A stretch of 64,000 nucleotides of DNA. It comes from Thinopyrum elongatum. Its lineage: Eukaryota; Streptophyta; Magnoliopsida; Poales; Poaceae. Below are positions 11,635 to 23,375 of the stretch, in pieces (position 1 is the stretch's first letter; each line of letters starts with the position of its first letter). The position numbers and the translations under genes are program-made. Below the pieces are notes generated by a model. The model ran no database searches. It had not been told where the DNA came from and saw only the letters and a program-made list of their open reading frames with translations. The DNA lies in contig CM022301.1 in assembly GCA_011799875.1 (NCBI GenBank), positions 214,665,888 through 214,729,887 on the forward strand. Direction: 5' to 3'.

Positions 11635-11944
11635 GGTTGCTATGACAAAAGTTGGAGCGGAGAAGTAAGAAGACGAAGGTGGGTCGGGGGCTCCGCTCCC
11701 TTCACCCTCTCATAGGCGATCGGGGAAAGCCAACCGGTGTCCCTTCACATTCGAGCAATGATGACCCCGCGGTGCGCGCCAGGCTTTTGTCAGTCTGGGC
11801 GGTTGCCGAGCCAATGTGGGGAAGTGGAGGCATTCGCGTCCCGCCATGCACCATGCATCAAGCCTGGCCCACAGGCGATTGGGGCCCGCGTCGCTTCGTC
11901 CTTCACTCCTTGCCTTCACTTAGAAGCCAGGCCGAGCGCGCCTT

Positions 11945-11959
11945 GGGCCCGGGGGCTAC
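11945..11959 (+). other. Polypurine tract of the Tat element (probable)
   Basis: GGGCCCGGGGGCTAC directly precedes the 3' LTR start TGTCGGCG. The G-run and position fit a second-strand primer site. Confidence 0.5.
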
Positions 11960-12834
11960 TGTCGGCGTTCTGGGATCGGGGGTACCCAGACTTGCCTGCC
12001 TACGGCCCAGCGCGTGGCCCCGTCGGCGGCCCCGTACGGCCTAGCCACAAGACCTTGCAAGCAAGACCCTCATGAGGGCCCCCTGGCCTCACGAGGCGAG
12101 CGACGCCAAGACCTCCCGAGGAGCAGCTTCTCGAGCCTGCCTCCCAAGAAGCGGAGATCTCTATGCAGGTACCTCACCTCACGAGGCTCGCGATGATGTG
12201 AGCCATGACGACAAGGCCAGGCGGGCGCCAGCTGGCGCAGTGGAGGACAATTTCCCCTTTGGTGCTAAGGAGGCGAGGACGTACGCGGGTTCCCAAGGAA
12301 TCCCCCAAAGGTTTCCATTCCAGTGCAACAAGACAAAGACCACGAGCTTGGCAGGGCGGATGTCATTGCCGAGACCACTACTACATCATGACCAGAAGCT
12401 TTGCAGGCGAAGACCACCTTTCGTCAGGATAAGATGCACCTCTTGTTCCCTTTCAAATTGGCCACTGTGGTATTCCTTCCCGCCTAAGTTATGAGGGAAG
12501 AGAACCAAGGCCACTATAAATATAGGCTAGTCTCCACCGTAGTAGGGGGTCGACTCATTCTCCCCCTCTGAGCCCTCACGAGGCAGCTCACCCACCGTAC
12601 TAGTTCATCCTCCTCCCCCTCGCGAGGCAATCCACCACAAAGCAGGAGTAGGGTTTTACACCGCAAGGTGGCCCAAACCTGGGTAAACTATTTTGTCCCC
12701 TCTTTTCCCTGCTTGCACGAACTCGATGAGGCCAAGCCATGAGGTGATGAGCTTGAGGCTATGGCTAGGCCAGATCTTCGCACACGCCCCAGAGTTCGAA
12801 CCTTGTTTGGGTCCGCAGAGCCCTGATTTCGACA
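11960..12834 (+). repeat. 3' LTR of the Tat-type element
   Basis: 875 bp, identical in length to the 5' LTR, ending TTTCGACA. It is followed by the duplication TAGAG (12835-12839), after which Athila gag resumes. Confidence 0.9.
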
Positions 12835-12839
12835 TAGAG

Positions 12840-13411
12840 AACCTAGACCCTCTGAACAAATTAAAGTTTAACCTAATGTCGCTATGGTTAAAGATCTCTT
12901 GGTCGATAATATTGATGGGCATGTTATTTATTTCTATGGTGAAGCTGCAAGAATTGCCAAACCTGATACTAAAGATAAGAATAAGCCTGTTGTTGGCATG
13001 CCTGTTGTATCTGTTAAAATAGGAGATCATTGTTATCATGGCTTATGTGATTTGGGTGCTAGTGTTAGTGCTATCCCGTTTACTTTATATCAAGAAATTA
13101 TGAATGATATTGCACCTGCTGAAATAGAAGATATTGATGCTACTATTAAGCTTGCAAATAGAGATACTATTTCAATGGTTGGGATTGTTAGAGATGTTGA
13201 AGTCTTGTATGGGAAAATAAAATACCCTACTGATTTTCTAGTTGTTGGTTCTCCACAAGATTATTTTTGTCCCATTATATTTGGTAGACCTTTCTTGAAC
13301 AATGTTAATGCTAAGATAGATTGCATTAAAGAAACTGTGAGTGTTAACTTTGGTGATATATCTCTTGAGTTCAATTTCTCTAAGTTTCATAGACAACCTC
13401 ATGATAAATAA
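12840..13411 (+). pseudogene. Athila gag C-terminus and protease
   Basis: This continues the frame interrupted at 3613. One TAA lies near 12870 before the long open stretch from the ATG at 12884. The aspartic protease has active-site CDLGASVSAIP at about 13045-13080 (DLG in place of DSG, common in Athila copies) and the C-terminal FGRPFLNN motif near 13285-13305. The frame ends with TAA at 13409-13411, 73 bases before the RT frame. Apart from the early stop it is well preserved. Confidence 0.82.
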
Positions 13412-13483
13412 TTACCTTGTAAAGATGAAATATTTGGTCTTGCTTCTATTGCCGTACCTCCTACAGATCCTTTAGAACGATAT

Positions 13484-15027
13484 TTGCTGGATCATGAAAA
13501 TGATATGCACTTGCATGAAAGAAATGAAATAGATAAGATGTTGTTTGATCAACCACCAATTCTTAAACACAATTTGCCTGTTGAAACTCTAGGAGGTCCT
13601 CCTCCACCTAAAGGTGATCCCATGTTTGAATTGAAACAATTACCTGATACTTTGAAATATGCTTATCTTGATGAAAAGGAAATATATCCTATTATTATTA
13701 GTGCTAACCTTACAGAGCATGAAGAGAAGAGATTGCTTAAAATTGTAAGGAAGCACTGTGACGCTATTGGATATACTCTGGATGATCTTAAGGGCATTAG
13801 TCCCACTCTATGTCAGCATAAAATTAATATGGAGCCTGATACTAAACCAGTTGTTGACTATCAACGACGATTAAATCCTAAGATGAAGGAAGTGGTGGGA
13901 ACTGAAATATTAAAGCTTATGGAAGCAGGTATAATTTATCCCATAGCTGATAGTAGATGGGCAAGTCCCGTTCATTGTGTCCCTAAGAAAGGAGGCATTA
14001 CTATTGCTCCTAATGATAAAGATGATCTTATTCCACAAAGAATTGTAACTGGTTATAGGATGGTAATTGATTTTAGAAAATTAAACAAAGCTACTAGAAA
14101 AGATCATTACCCCTTGCCTTTTATTGATCAAATGTTAGAAAGACTATCTAAGCACACACACTTTTGCTTTCTTGATGGATATTCTGGTTTCTCTCAAATA
14201 CCCGTATCACAAGACGATCAAGAGAAAACTACTGTTACTTGTACTTTTGGAACTTATGCTTATAGACGTGTGACTTTTGGTTTATGCAATGCACCTGCTA
14301 ACTTTCATAGATGCATGACCGCTATATTCTCTGACTTTTGTGAAAATATTGTTGAGGTTTTCACGGATGATTTTTCCGTTTACGGGACTTCTTTTGATGA
14401 TTGCTTAAGCAACCTTGATCGAGTTTTGCAGAGATGTGAACAAACTAATCTTGTCTTGAATTGGGAGAAGTGCCACTTTATGGTGAATGAAGGTATTGTC
14501 TTGGGGCATAAAATTCTGAACGAGGTATTGAAGTAGACAAAGCTAAAGTTGATGCAATTGAGAAAATGACATGTCCTAAAGATATTAAAGGTATAACAAG
14601 TTTCCTTGGTCATGCTGGTTTCTATAGGAGGTTTATTAAAATTTTCTCTAAAATTTCTAGGCCTCTTAAATCTCTTTCAAAAAGATGTTCCATTTGTTTT
14701 TGATGATGATTGTGTAGAAGCCTTTGAAACACTTAAGAAAGCCTTGACCTCTGCACCTATTGTTCAACCACCTGATTGGAACTTGCCTTTTGAAATTATG
14801 TGTGATGCTAGTGATTATGTTGTTCGTGTTGTTCTATGACAAAGAGTTGATAAGAAATTAAATGTTATCCTTTATGCTAGTAAAACTCTAGACAATGCTC
14901 AAAGAAATTATGCTGCTACCGAGAAATAATTTTTAGTAGTTGTGTTTGCTTGTGATAAATTCAGATCTTACATAGTTGATTCTAAAGTGATTGTTCACAG
15001 CGATCATGCTGCCATTAAATACCTTAT
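13484..15027 (+). pseudogene. Athila reverse transcriptase and N-terminal RNase H
   Basis: From 13484 an open frame of about 350 codons contains the RT palm: VIDFRKLN near 14065, FLDGYSGF near 14165, FGLCNAPANF near 14275, and catalytic FTDDF at about 14360-14374. It then breaks near 14520, and the thumb/connection (FLGHAGFYRRF near 14600) continues in another frame. A further frame change at about 14650 leads to the RNase H start (CDASDY near 14805), a TGA near 14838 and a TAA near 14928. The frame is open at 15027, where the SIRE element is inserted in the HSDHAA motif region. Confidence 0.86.
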
Positions 15028-16613
15028 TGAAAGGATCGAGAAGAGGGGTCTAGAGGGGGGTGATTAGACCGTTAACAAGTAAAAGTGGCAGCTTTTAGTT
15101 TCTTCAAGTTAAGGTGGAGTTTAACACAAGTTAATGGACACACAATACATCTCAAGCAAGCATGACAAGAGTATAGGCAGTAGAAAGGGTAAAGCATGCA
15201 ATTTGCAAGAATGTAAAGGGATGGGATTGGAGTGTGCAAACGCAATGGAGACGCGAAGAATTTTTGGCGTGCTTCCGATAGGTGGTGCTATCGTACGTCC
15301 ACATTGATGGAGACTTCAACCCACGAAGGGTAACGGTTGCGTGAGTCCATGGAGGGCTCCACCCATGAAGATCCATGAAGAAGCAACCTTGTCTATCCCA
15401 CCATGGCCATCGCCCATGAAAGACTTGCCTCACTCGAGTAGATCTTCACGAAGTGGGCGATCTCCTTGCCCTTACAAACTTTTTGGTTCAACTCCACATC
15501 TTGTCGGAGGCTCCCAAGTGACACCTAACCAATCTAGGAGACACCACTCTCCAAAAGGTAATAGAAGGTGTGTTGATGATGAACTCCTTGCTCTTGTGCT
15601 TCAAATGATAGTCTCCCCAACACTCAACTCTCTCACACAGATTTGGCTATGGTTGAAGAAGGATTTGAGTGGAAAGCAACTTGGGGAAGGCTAGAAATCA
15701 AGGTTCAAATGGTAGGAATGGAATCTCTTGATCTCAACACATGAGTAGGTGGTTCACTATCAGAAAATGGATGGTGGAAGTGTAGGCACGTTCTGATGGA
15801 TCTCCTCACTTATGAAGGAGGGGTGGAGGGGGTATATATAGCCTCCACACAAAATCCAACCGTTACACACTTTTGACCCATCTCGGTGGCACCGATCAGT
15901 AAACTCGGTGGCACCGATCTGTACAAAAATATGAACGTTAGGAATCTCGGTGGGACCGACGGGAACAACTCGGTGGGACCGATGTGCTAGGGCTTAGGGC
16001 AAACTTCATCTCAGTGGCACCGATTGCATCATCTCGGTGGGACCAAAGTGAATGCTATGAGCAACAGAGAATCAGTTAAGCCAACTCGGTGGGACCGATT
16101 GCAACATCTCGGTGAGACCAAAGTGAATGCAACTAGTCACAGAGCGCTGGCAAGGCCATCTCGGTGAGACCGAGATCCATATTGGTTTGACCGAACTGTG
16201 GGTATTGGCAGTGGCTATGTCAAAATGAACTTGGTGGCTCCGGATGAGAAGTATCGGTGGGGCCGAGTTTGGAATTAGAGTTTGGACATATTTGGATAGA
16301 GAAAGTGGCTGAGGGTTTTGGAGCAATATCACTAAGTACTTGAGCAAGTAGACCATTAAGCAACACCTCATCCCCTTTTAATAGTATTGGCTTTCCTATG
16401 GACTAAATGTGATCTTGGATCACTAAAATAGAAATGAAGAGTCTTGAGCTTTTGCCAATCCTTGTCCTTAGCATTTTGAAGGGGTCCACATCCTCTTATC
16501 CCTGCCACTCCACTGTTGAACTTATCTGAAATATACTAGATAAAACTATTAGTCCAACAAGAGATATGTTGACATTAATTACCAAAATCACCCAGGGAGC
16601 ACTTGTGCTTTCA
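15028..16613 (-). repeat. 3' LTR of the SIRE-type element
   Basis: 1586 bp, the intact LTR copy. It contains a cluster of short quasi-palindromes (15884-16268) and, in plus orientation, ends at TTTCA next to the polypurine tract. The corresponding 5' LTR has lost about 420 bp equivalent to 16070-16492. Confidence 0.9.
15884..16268. repeat. Cluster of CTCGGTGGnACCGA quasi-palindromes in the SIRE LTR
   Basis: About a dozen copies of a 13-14 base motif, core TCGGTnnnACCGA, spaced irregularly by roughly 10-40 bases. Some copies are degenerate (ACCAAA, ACCGAG). A matching cluster is present in the other LTR (46298-46470), and related motifs occur in the internal region at about 17590-17760. Confidence 0.8.
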
Positions 16614-16627
16614 ATCTCCCCCTTTTT
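16614..16627 (-). other. Polypurine tract of the SIRE-type element
   Basis: ATCTCCCCCTTTTT on the plus strand reads as AAAAAGGGGGAGAT on the element strand, directly before the 3' LTR. This is the classic SIRE/copia primer site. Confidence 0.8.
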
Positions 16628-18689
16628 GGTAATTGATGACAACATACATCAAAGCTTCAAGTAAATGATATGAAGAGTAGTACATTAAAGCTCTGGAGAA
16701 ACATGTAACTTGCATAAGGTCCCCCTACAAGTGTGCAATAATGTAATGATGGAATTGGCAGACATGTGAATGCACAACATGATAGAGTAAGCAATGAGCT
16801 ACATGTATCTTGTCTATATGCATCAGAGCGAAAAGTAATGAGAAATATACCTTCATGTTTATGATTCCCTCTTGCAAACAATATGTGCAAGAGCAAGAGG
16901 TCATCATGCACATGAGTGAGATGCATATACTTACCTTGTGGTCCTTGAACTGATTCTTGAAGAAGCAAACTTGAGAAAACAGGGTTAGACAACACAAGAG
17001 AACTTCAACCAAGAGAGAGAGACTTCAAGATCCACAAGAATACCAAGACTGGGATGACATGTGATGGGATAGTATCACAGAGTGAGTGCTTCTTTTGAAT
17101 ATGTACTTGTCCCCAAGGAGTTAAGAATTTGCAATGAATTTCCAAGGATTCTTCTCCCCTAAACTTAAACTTCCTGTCCCCCTGAATCTGGTATTGGATA
17201 ATGGGAGAAGGTAGGGTGAGATAAAATCAGAGCAGAAATAAATAGAATCAAGAGCAGAAATAGCTCAAAGCAGATAAAGGCTCAAGTAAAATCACTAACT
17301 GACATGTCTTTCCCCTCTTAAAGACATGTGACTTCTCTCCTCTTATGATAGTGGATCTCTCTTCATTTCCTAGAAGAGCTCTGTTAGGATAAGCTTTGAT
17401 GTGCTCTCTCTCCCCCTTTGACATCAATTTCCAAGAAGGGTAGCTTTCATGGATATGAGTCAAGTGAGTGTGAACCTCGAGAGACACAAGTAAGCAGAAT
17501 GCAGCTCAAGATGATGATAGAGGGAAAGAATCATTGGGTGGAGCTGAAAGAATAAGACAATACAAGATGACAAAATGTTTTCTCAGCAGTGAAATCGGTG
17601 TCGCCGATTTATTTCTATCGATGACTCTGAGATGAGGCAGTCACAGACAGAGCATATCAGCGCAACTGAGTTAGTCCGTTTCGGTTGAACCGATGAACTG
17701 TGTACATGGAGAACTTGTGCTTCGGTCTGGCCGATAGTCTTGGATCGGTGAAACCGATTTCAACGCAGAGAAAATATCTTGTCAACTCAGCTCACTTGCA
17801 ATGGAAAATTTCACAAAGATTTTCAAGGAATTTGATAGAGTTTGCAATGAATTTACTGGAAGATACAAAACAAACAAAACTAACATAAAGGGAATCTAGA
17901 TGGAGTTTTTTTAGAAGGGAAACACAATAGCAAGAAGAATTGCAAAGCAAATGCAACTAAGAAGGGGAACATTAGAGAACTTCATCTAGAGGTGGTCGGC
18001 GACATTGCCACCTATGTTAGAGTATATTGACTTAGGAGTCAAGTGAGATCTCTTGATCACGGGTCATACTCATCGTTAAGCTCAAAATGGGGTTGCCATT
18101 TTTCATTTAAGTGTTTTGATGTTTTCTCATCTTGTTGAGTTGCTTGTGCTCATGTCTTGGGGCAAAGCTTCTCTAAGATGGAAGGACACACCTTGGGTTG
18201 TGGTGTTGAACTTGTTCATGTAGTTGAACTTGTGGTGGATGTCCAATGTTGATGTTGTCCATCAAGAGTTGGGGACATCCTTTGGATTTTGAAGCTCATC
18301 TTCCTACATGGGTTAGTTTTGCAAGGAATAGCACTTGTGTATCCGAATTGACAAGAGTGAAATTTATCATTTAGATATTGTCAAAGGATATGTTGAATAA
18401 GTTCATGCTTCCTTGATTTCAACAACCAAAGCATAGATACTCGATTATGACAAGATTGCTCAAGATGTGAGTGAGGTGCAATCTTGAGGAATGAGGCTCA
18501 TCCAAGTACCTACAAGGGTCTGATAGCATGCAAGGATGCAAATATATCCAAGATAAATAATTATCATAAGAGAAACATCAAGGGTTAGTCACATAAGCTC
18601 ATGCCTTGCATGTATCCAAAGGAGTCTCTACTCCAAATTTGAGGCATAAATGATGTTCAATTCACTTCTCAATCGACAAAATGTTTTGC
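16628..18689 (-). repeat. SIRE 3' internal non-coding region
   Basis: About 2 kb between the polypurine tract and the next insertion. No supportable ORF on either strand. It includes a small cluster of quasi-palindromes such as ATCGGTGAAACCGAT (about 17590-17760). This is the position where SIRE elements may carry an envelope-like ORF, but none is recognisable here. The right boundary at about 18690 is approximate. Confidence 0.5.
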
Positions 18690-19074
18690 AAATGCATCAG
18701 ACTATTTAGAAACCTTGGATAGCTCGGACAACATAATGGTTGTACTGGCATGAATATGAGGCAACCTGCAAGACAACTGACAACACAACAATGGATTCTT
18801 ATGGAAGCACTGATCCGGGAAGGCTACAACTTTCCTATAAGTCTCCAACATAGTAACTCGTCATCCTGATAGATAGATGAAAAATCCTAGTTTCTTAATC
18901 CCCGTTGGAAAGAGAAGGGTGACTCAGATCAGAAGGGCACAAGGTAAAGGAGTAAAAAGAGCCTTACGTTCCCTTCCACAATCAATTCCCTTATATAACT
19001 AAAGCATTTCTAGACATGACTTAGACCAGTTTGGCTTGGTAATCCTACAGGCAGTCAGGCTTTGATACCAATGC
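18690..19074 (-). other. Leader and PBS of a Tekay-like element (copy A)
   Basis: GCTTTGATACCA at 19059-19070 is the reverse complement of TGGTATCAAAGC, one base from the tRNA-Met complement TGGTATCAGAGC, and lies four bases left of LTR A. In element orientation the following sequence, down to about 18690, looks like an untranslated leader. The left boundary is a guess. No gag was found. Confidence 0.5.
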
Positions 19075-22000
19075 TGTCAGGCCCCCGATCCTAAGTCACA
19101 CCAATCTAGCATGTAACACATCATATCACTTTGCAACCTCACGCACGGTAACCCACGACTGCCACCTTACCTGGGTCGGGACCTTTTGCGCCTTTTGGCT
19201 CACGTATATGATAGTGTTTCTATCATCCATATGACAGAGAACCCGGGCTGACATGACTAGTCGTAAACCCAAGGTGGCACAAACTTATAGGGACAGGCAT
19301 ACGTAACCCAGCAATGAATGTGTCGGTCATCAATGTATGAACCCAAGTCGTAGCAAGCTACAAGGACTTAAAGGAACAACACGTGACATTTCCCCGAAGG
19401 GACTGACACAGGAACAAAGAAGGATACATGCCGGCAAACCTAAGTGTTCTGGAGCAGTAGCGAACTACCATGGCTCAGTGGAAGCACCAGGAGACATTTC
19501 CCCATAAGGAAGGATACCAAGAATAAACAACTAGGTGTCGAATCCCACACATAGCAATACACGTTACACGCACGCATAACATGCAAGTATGCGATGTACA
19601 ACATGGCATCACAACATAACTCAACAACTCATATAGATAAAGGCCCAGAAGAGCCATCATAGCATTTATTACAAGCAGTGGGTCCTTCACACAAAGTCAT
19701 GCAAGCCAAGAGGAAGCATAAACATGTCTGAGTACAGACATCTGAAAAGAGAGAAGGCTAGAAAGCCTGTCTACCTACAAGACCCTCCGAAGGAACCAGA
19801 CCTCTGTCTGGGATTCCCAAGCTAATCGTCGAAGCCCACGTGAAACTACTAGTGAGAACGAAGTCTCTCTGCAAAAATATAAATTAAGCAAACATGAGTA
19901 CAAATGTACTCAACAAGACTTACATCAGAACTAGCTACTCATGGATCAGTATCAACAAAGGGGTGGTGGAGTTTAACTGTAGCAAGTCAGCTTTGACTCG
20001 GTGGCTATCCTATACTACGACTACCAGTACTTTCTTTGAGGTGGAAGATCACACACGAGTCCACATATTCACCATATCAATACACCACTATGGATCCACT
20101 CCCGACTCCCTACGCGAAGGCCATCCATAACACTCATGCTTATCTTGCGTGTTTTAGAGTATCCACTTCCAGTTGTCTATGAACAATGTAAGCTTTCCAA
20201 GTAGTCCATATCCGCGGACGTGGCTATTTGAATAGATCAATTATAACCCTGTAGGGGTGTACTTCTCCACACATGTTTCCACCACTTAGCGTCTGCACAC
20301 GACATATGCTTGGCAGACTTCAAGCGAAAGCCGACGTGGGTGTAGACCACAACCTGGCTAACCACACAAGTCTCTAGTCCAGGTTTATCGCCTATTTGAG
20401 TTCCATCCACAAGGAAGTCCGGCTAAGGTTTCCACTACGGCCCCAAACGATGTGTGCAGGGTTCTCAAGCCCACCAAACGGGTGCCCTGGTACACCGTGC
20501 CACTTGCCTACCACATCATAGCCCACCCCTAGGGTCAGTGCTATGCACGACCTCCAATATACTACAAACACCAGAAACTACTTGCAACTCCTCAACAGAG
20601 GACAGGGGGGTTAATAAGTCGAGCGAGGTCATATTTCAGGGCCCAACGTGTGGTAGTAGTTGTTCTTGGATCACAAACACGGAACTCAGTTTGTGAGGAC
20701 GGCTTTAATGAGACAACCCACCATGTACTCCTACGTGGCCTCTCATCGCTACCTTTACCAAATCGTGTTCACACACTTAGCTCTCAACAGTAGGACATGT
20801 TCACCTCCATTCCAATCCATCCCAGATGAATCAGACCTGAAACAACTCTAAGAATAGCAGGCATAACAAGCAAGCATAAATGAGTAGGCACATCATGTCT
20901 CAAACAACTCCTACTCATGCTAGTGGGTTTCAACTATTTACTATGGCAAAGACAGGTCATGCGGAGGAATGGGTTCAACTACCGCAACATGTAATAGTTG
21001 AATCATTGTTGTCATAATGCAGTAAAAGAGAGCAGGAGCAAGAGAGTGGGATTGTATCAGAGTGATCAAGGGGGGGGGGGTTGCTTGCCTGGCACTTCTG
21101 AAGATGATATAGCTCGTCATCGGTCTCATCGATCACATCGTCGGAACAATGTCTACTGAGAGAGGACAAACACCGGCAAACAAGAGGGAACACAATCAAT
21201 GCAATCAACAATATTATGCATGATCATGACATGGCAACATGCTGTTGATTGAGCTAATGCAATTTGCCAAAGGATTAAATGAAGTTGATTTGAACCAGGG
21301 GTTCAAATTTAAACTCCATATAAAGCATTTCATATGCCATTCATTTGATTTTTCCAATTCAGCAACTATAAGTTGTTCCAACATGCATGAAAATGCCATA
21401 GCAGATTCTTTGGATTTTTCTGATAACTTTTCATATATAAATTATTTCATTTTGAGCTACGATTGAATTTCTATGATTTTTAGAAGTTTTAGGCATTTTT
21501 TGAAATTAATAAATCATTTTTAATTTATTTAAAATCCAGAAAACAATTATAACGTCACCCTTGCATCAGCTCTGTGTCAGCAAGTCAACTGGGTCGGTCC
21601 AGGTCAAACCTGACCAGTGGGGCCCACTGGTCAGTGGCTCAACTATTTAACAGGGTTAATTAGCGTTAAGTTAATACTAACAAAACTATCAGTGGAGTCT
21701 GGGCCCACTAGTCAGTGATTCAGTGGGTTAGTTAGGTCTAATTAAAAGTTTAACCAAAGATTAGCAGGGCTGGGGCCCACATGTCAAAGACCCAAGGGAG
21801 TCAAACCCTGGTCAGCTGGGGTCAAACCCGCTGGCGTTTTGCCGCCAGCGAGGCCAGACGCGATGGCAGGCTTCGGATTTGCTCCCCCGACGACCAAATC
21901 AGCAGCGGAGAGGCTCTACAGAAACAACGCACTCCGACACATCGAGTGGTGGTGGTGGGAGGTGCTGGGGTGCCCGAAATCGTCGGCGGCGACCAAAATG

Positions 22001-22442
22001 GCGTCGGCCGGAGTTCGGGCATGTTCGGTTTGGTGCTAGGGGGCATGGCAGGTCAAACGGGTGGGCGCGCTCGGCTCCTGGGAGCGTGCTGAGCATGGGG
22101 TAATGCTCAGGCACAAGCTTCAGTGGCTGCAGCGGCGGCGGTGACATGGCCGTTGGTGATGAGCCCTCGGGTTCGGCGGTGGAGCTAGCTCGGGCGAGCA
22201 AATGGCAGCAGGAAGAGAAGGGGAAGAAGCGGTAGCTCACAGGGAAGACAGAGAGCGGGTCTGCGGTCTCAGAGACGCACGGACGGTGACGAATTTGACG
22301 GCGGTGATTAACGGGACCAAGGAGGAAGAAGATGACGCCGCCAGCGATGCAGAGCTTCCCCGGTTGCGTGGCTCGGTGATGACGACAAGTACGGCTAGGC
22401 GGTTCTCATGGACAAGTTGGTTGGGCGAGGGGTGTCCGGTGG
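19075..22442 (-). repeat. Tekay-like long LTR, copy A (truncated)
   Basis: Starts TGTCAGGCCCCCGATCC on the plus strand and is collinear over about 3.4 kb with copy B (38249-41602). It stops at GGTGTCCGGTGG, where a different LTR begins, so the final about 700 bp present in copy B are absent. Minus orientation follows from the adjacent PBS on its left. Open stretches inside on both strands are not conserved as genes. Confidence 0.8.
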
Positions 22443-22578
22443 TGATGTCTACTATACTACTTGTTCTTGTAGACTCGTGTTGGGCCTCCAAGCGTAGAGT
22501 TTTGTAGGACAGTAGCAATTTTCTCTCAAGTGGATGACCTAAGGTTTATCAATCCGTGGGAGGCGTAGGATGAAGATG
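22443..22578 (+). repeat. Stub of a Sabrina/WHAM-type gypsy LTR
   Basis: Begins TGATGTCTACTATAC and reads through GGGCCTCCAAGCG, GGACAGTAGCAA and GGATGACCTAAGG to GGCGTAGGATGAAGATG. From memory this is the start of an abundant Triticeae gypsy LTR. Only 136 bp remain before the CACTA-like terminus. Family assignment is from memory. Confidence 0.5.
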
Positions 22579-22794
22579 CACTGGTACAGCGAGGTGCTAT
22601 ACAAACGGTTTTTAACCCCTTTCCATGACGGCGTTTTGAACCATCGCCTAGTGAGTGACTGCGATAGGGGGTCCTTCCCACACGACCCAGAAACCGTCGG
22701 TGATAGGCCCTCCGGCCACACACGCTCAGCAAAATGAGGTCGTGTGTGACCGGCGAGCGATCAAATACGGTTATACAGGTCCAATTGGTTCCGG

Positions 22795-22996
22795 TCGTAA
22801 GTGCATCCCACACAGTCAGTCCCAAACAAATGTTTTTGTTTGTTATGTACATTCCACATAGTCAATCCAAGGAATACGTTTCCGTTCTTATGTACATCAC
22901 ACAGTCAATCCAGGGAAAACGTTTCCGTTCATATGTACATCCCACACAGTCAATCCAGGGAAAACGTTTCTGTTCGTATATACATCCCACACAGTT
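22795..22996. repeat. Subterminal tandem repeat, about 45 bp, four to five copies
   Basis: Units share GTACATCCCACACAGTCAATC followed by an AAACGTTTCYGTTC block, starting near 22800, 22846, 22892, 22936 and 22981. The first and last are degenerate or partial. Arrays of this kind near a terminus are typical of CACTA elements. Confidence 0.75.
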
Positions 22997-23375
22997 TTAT
23001 GTATAGCCTCGTGTGTGATAGGTGTAGCTATCACACACGCTCTACCTCGGTTAACCGTTTGCTTTTATTCAACTACATCACACATGATTTGATGAAGAAA
23101 ACTGTATGGCATTAGGCTATCCAACACAAGCGCATTTACTGCTAGAACCATTTGCAAAGTTCCATGACCCATTTAGCAGGTTTATTAGTTTACAATTAAT
23201 AATTCCAGTATTACGCAAATTCACATTTCATATCGAACAGCTGTTTGCCAATTTCATATCAGGCACATAAATATATTTTAACATCAAAGTATGATAGCTA
23301 CCTAAAAACAACACAGTACAACATATAGCTAGTTCACCTTCATAAGAACAATATTAGAACAATATATTCATTTCC

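Larger units (their letters stand above)
3614..12834 (+). mobile_element. Tat-type Ty3/gypsy LTR retrotransposon, degenerate
   Basis: Two LTRs of 875 bp each (3614-4488 and 11960-12834) begin TGTC..CGTTCTGGGAT and end ..CGACA. The flanking 5-mers are identical (TAGAG at 3609-3613 and 12835-12839). The internal region holds gag, protease and an RT remnant lacking its catalytic core, then a long 3' non-coding region with a diverged direct repeat and an antisense ORF next to the 3' LTR. Gag and protease sequence and the antisense ORF position fit the Tat lineage. A solo LTR occupies 6827-8545. Confidence 0.88.

Noticed and set aside
15884..16268. CRISPR-like array of short repeats
   Set aside because: The context is a plant retrotransposon LTR. 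Repeats are degenerate quasi-palindromes with irregular spacing and there are no cas genes.
21781..22507. Open frames in LTR A, with counterparts at 41035-41870 in LTR B
   Set aside because: Frames shift between the two copies and overlap on both strands, so there is no sign of protein constraint.
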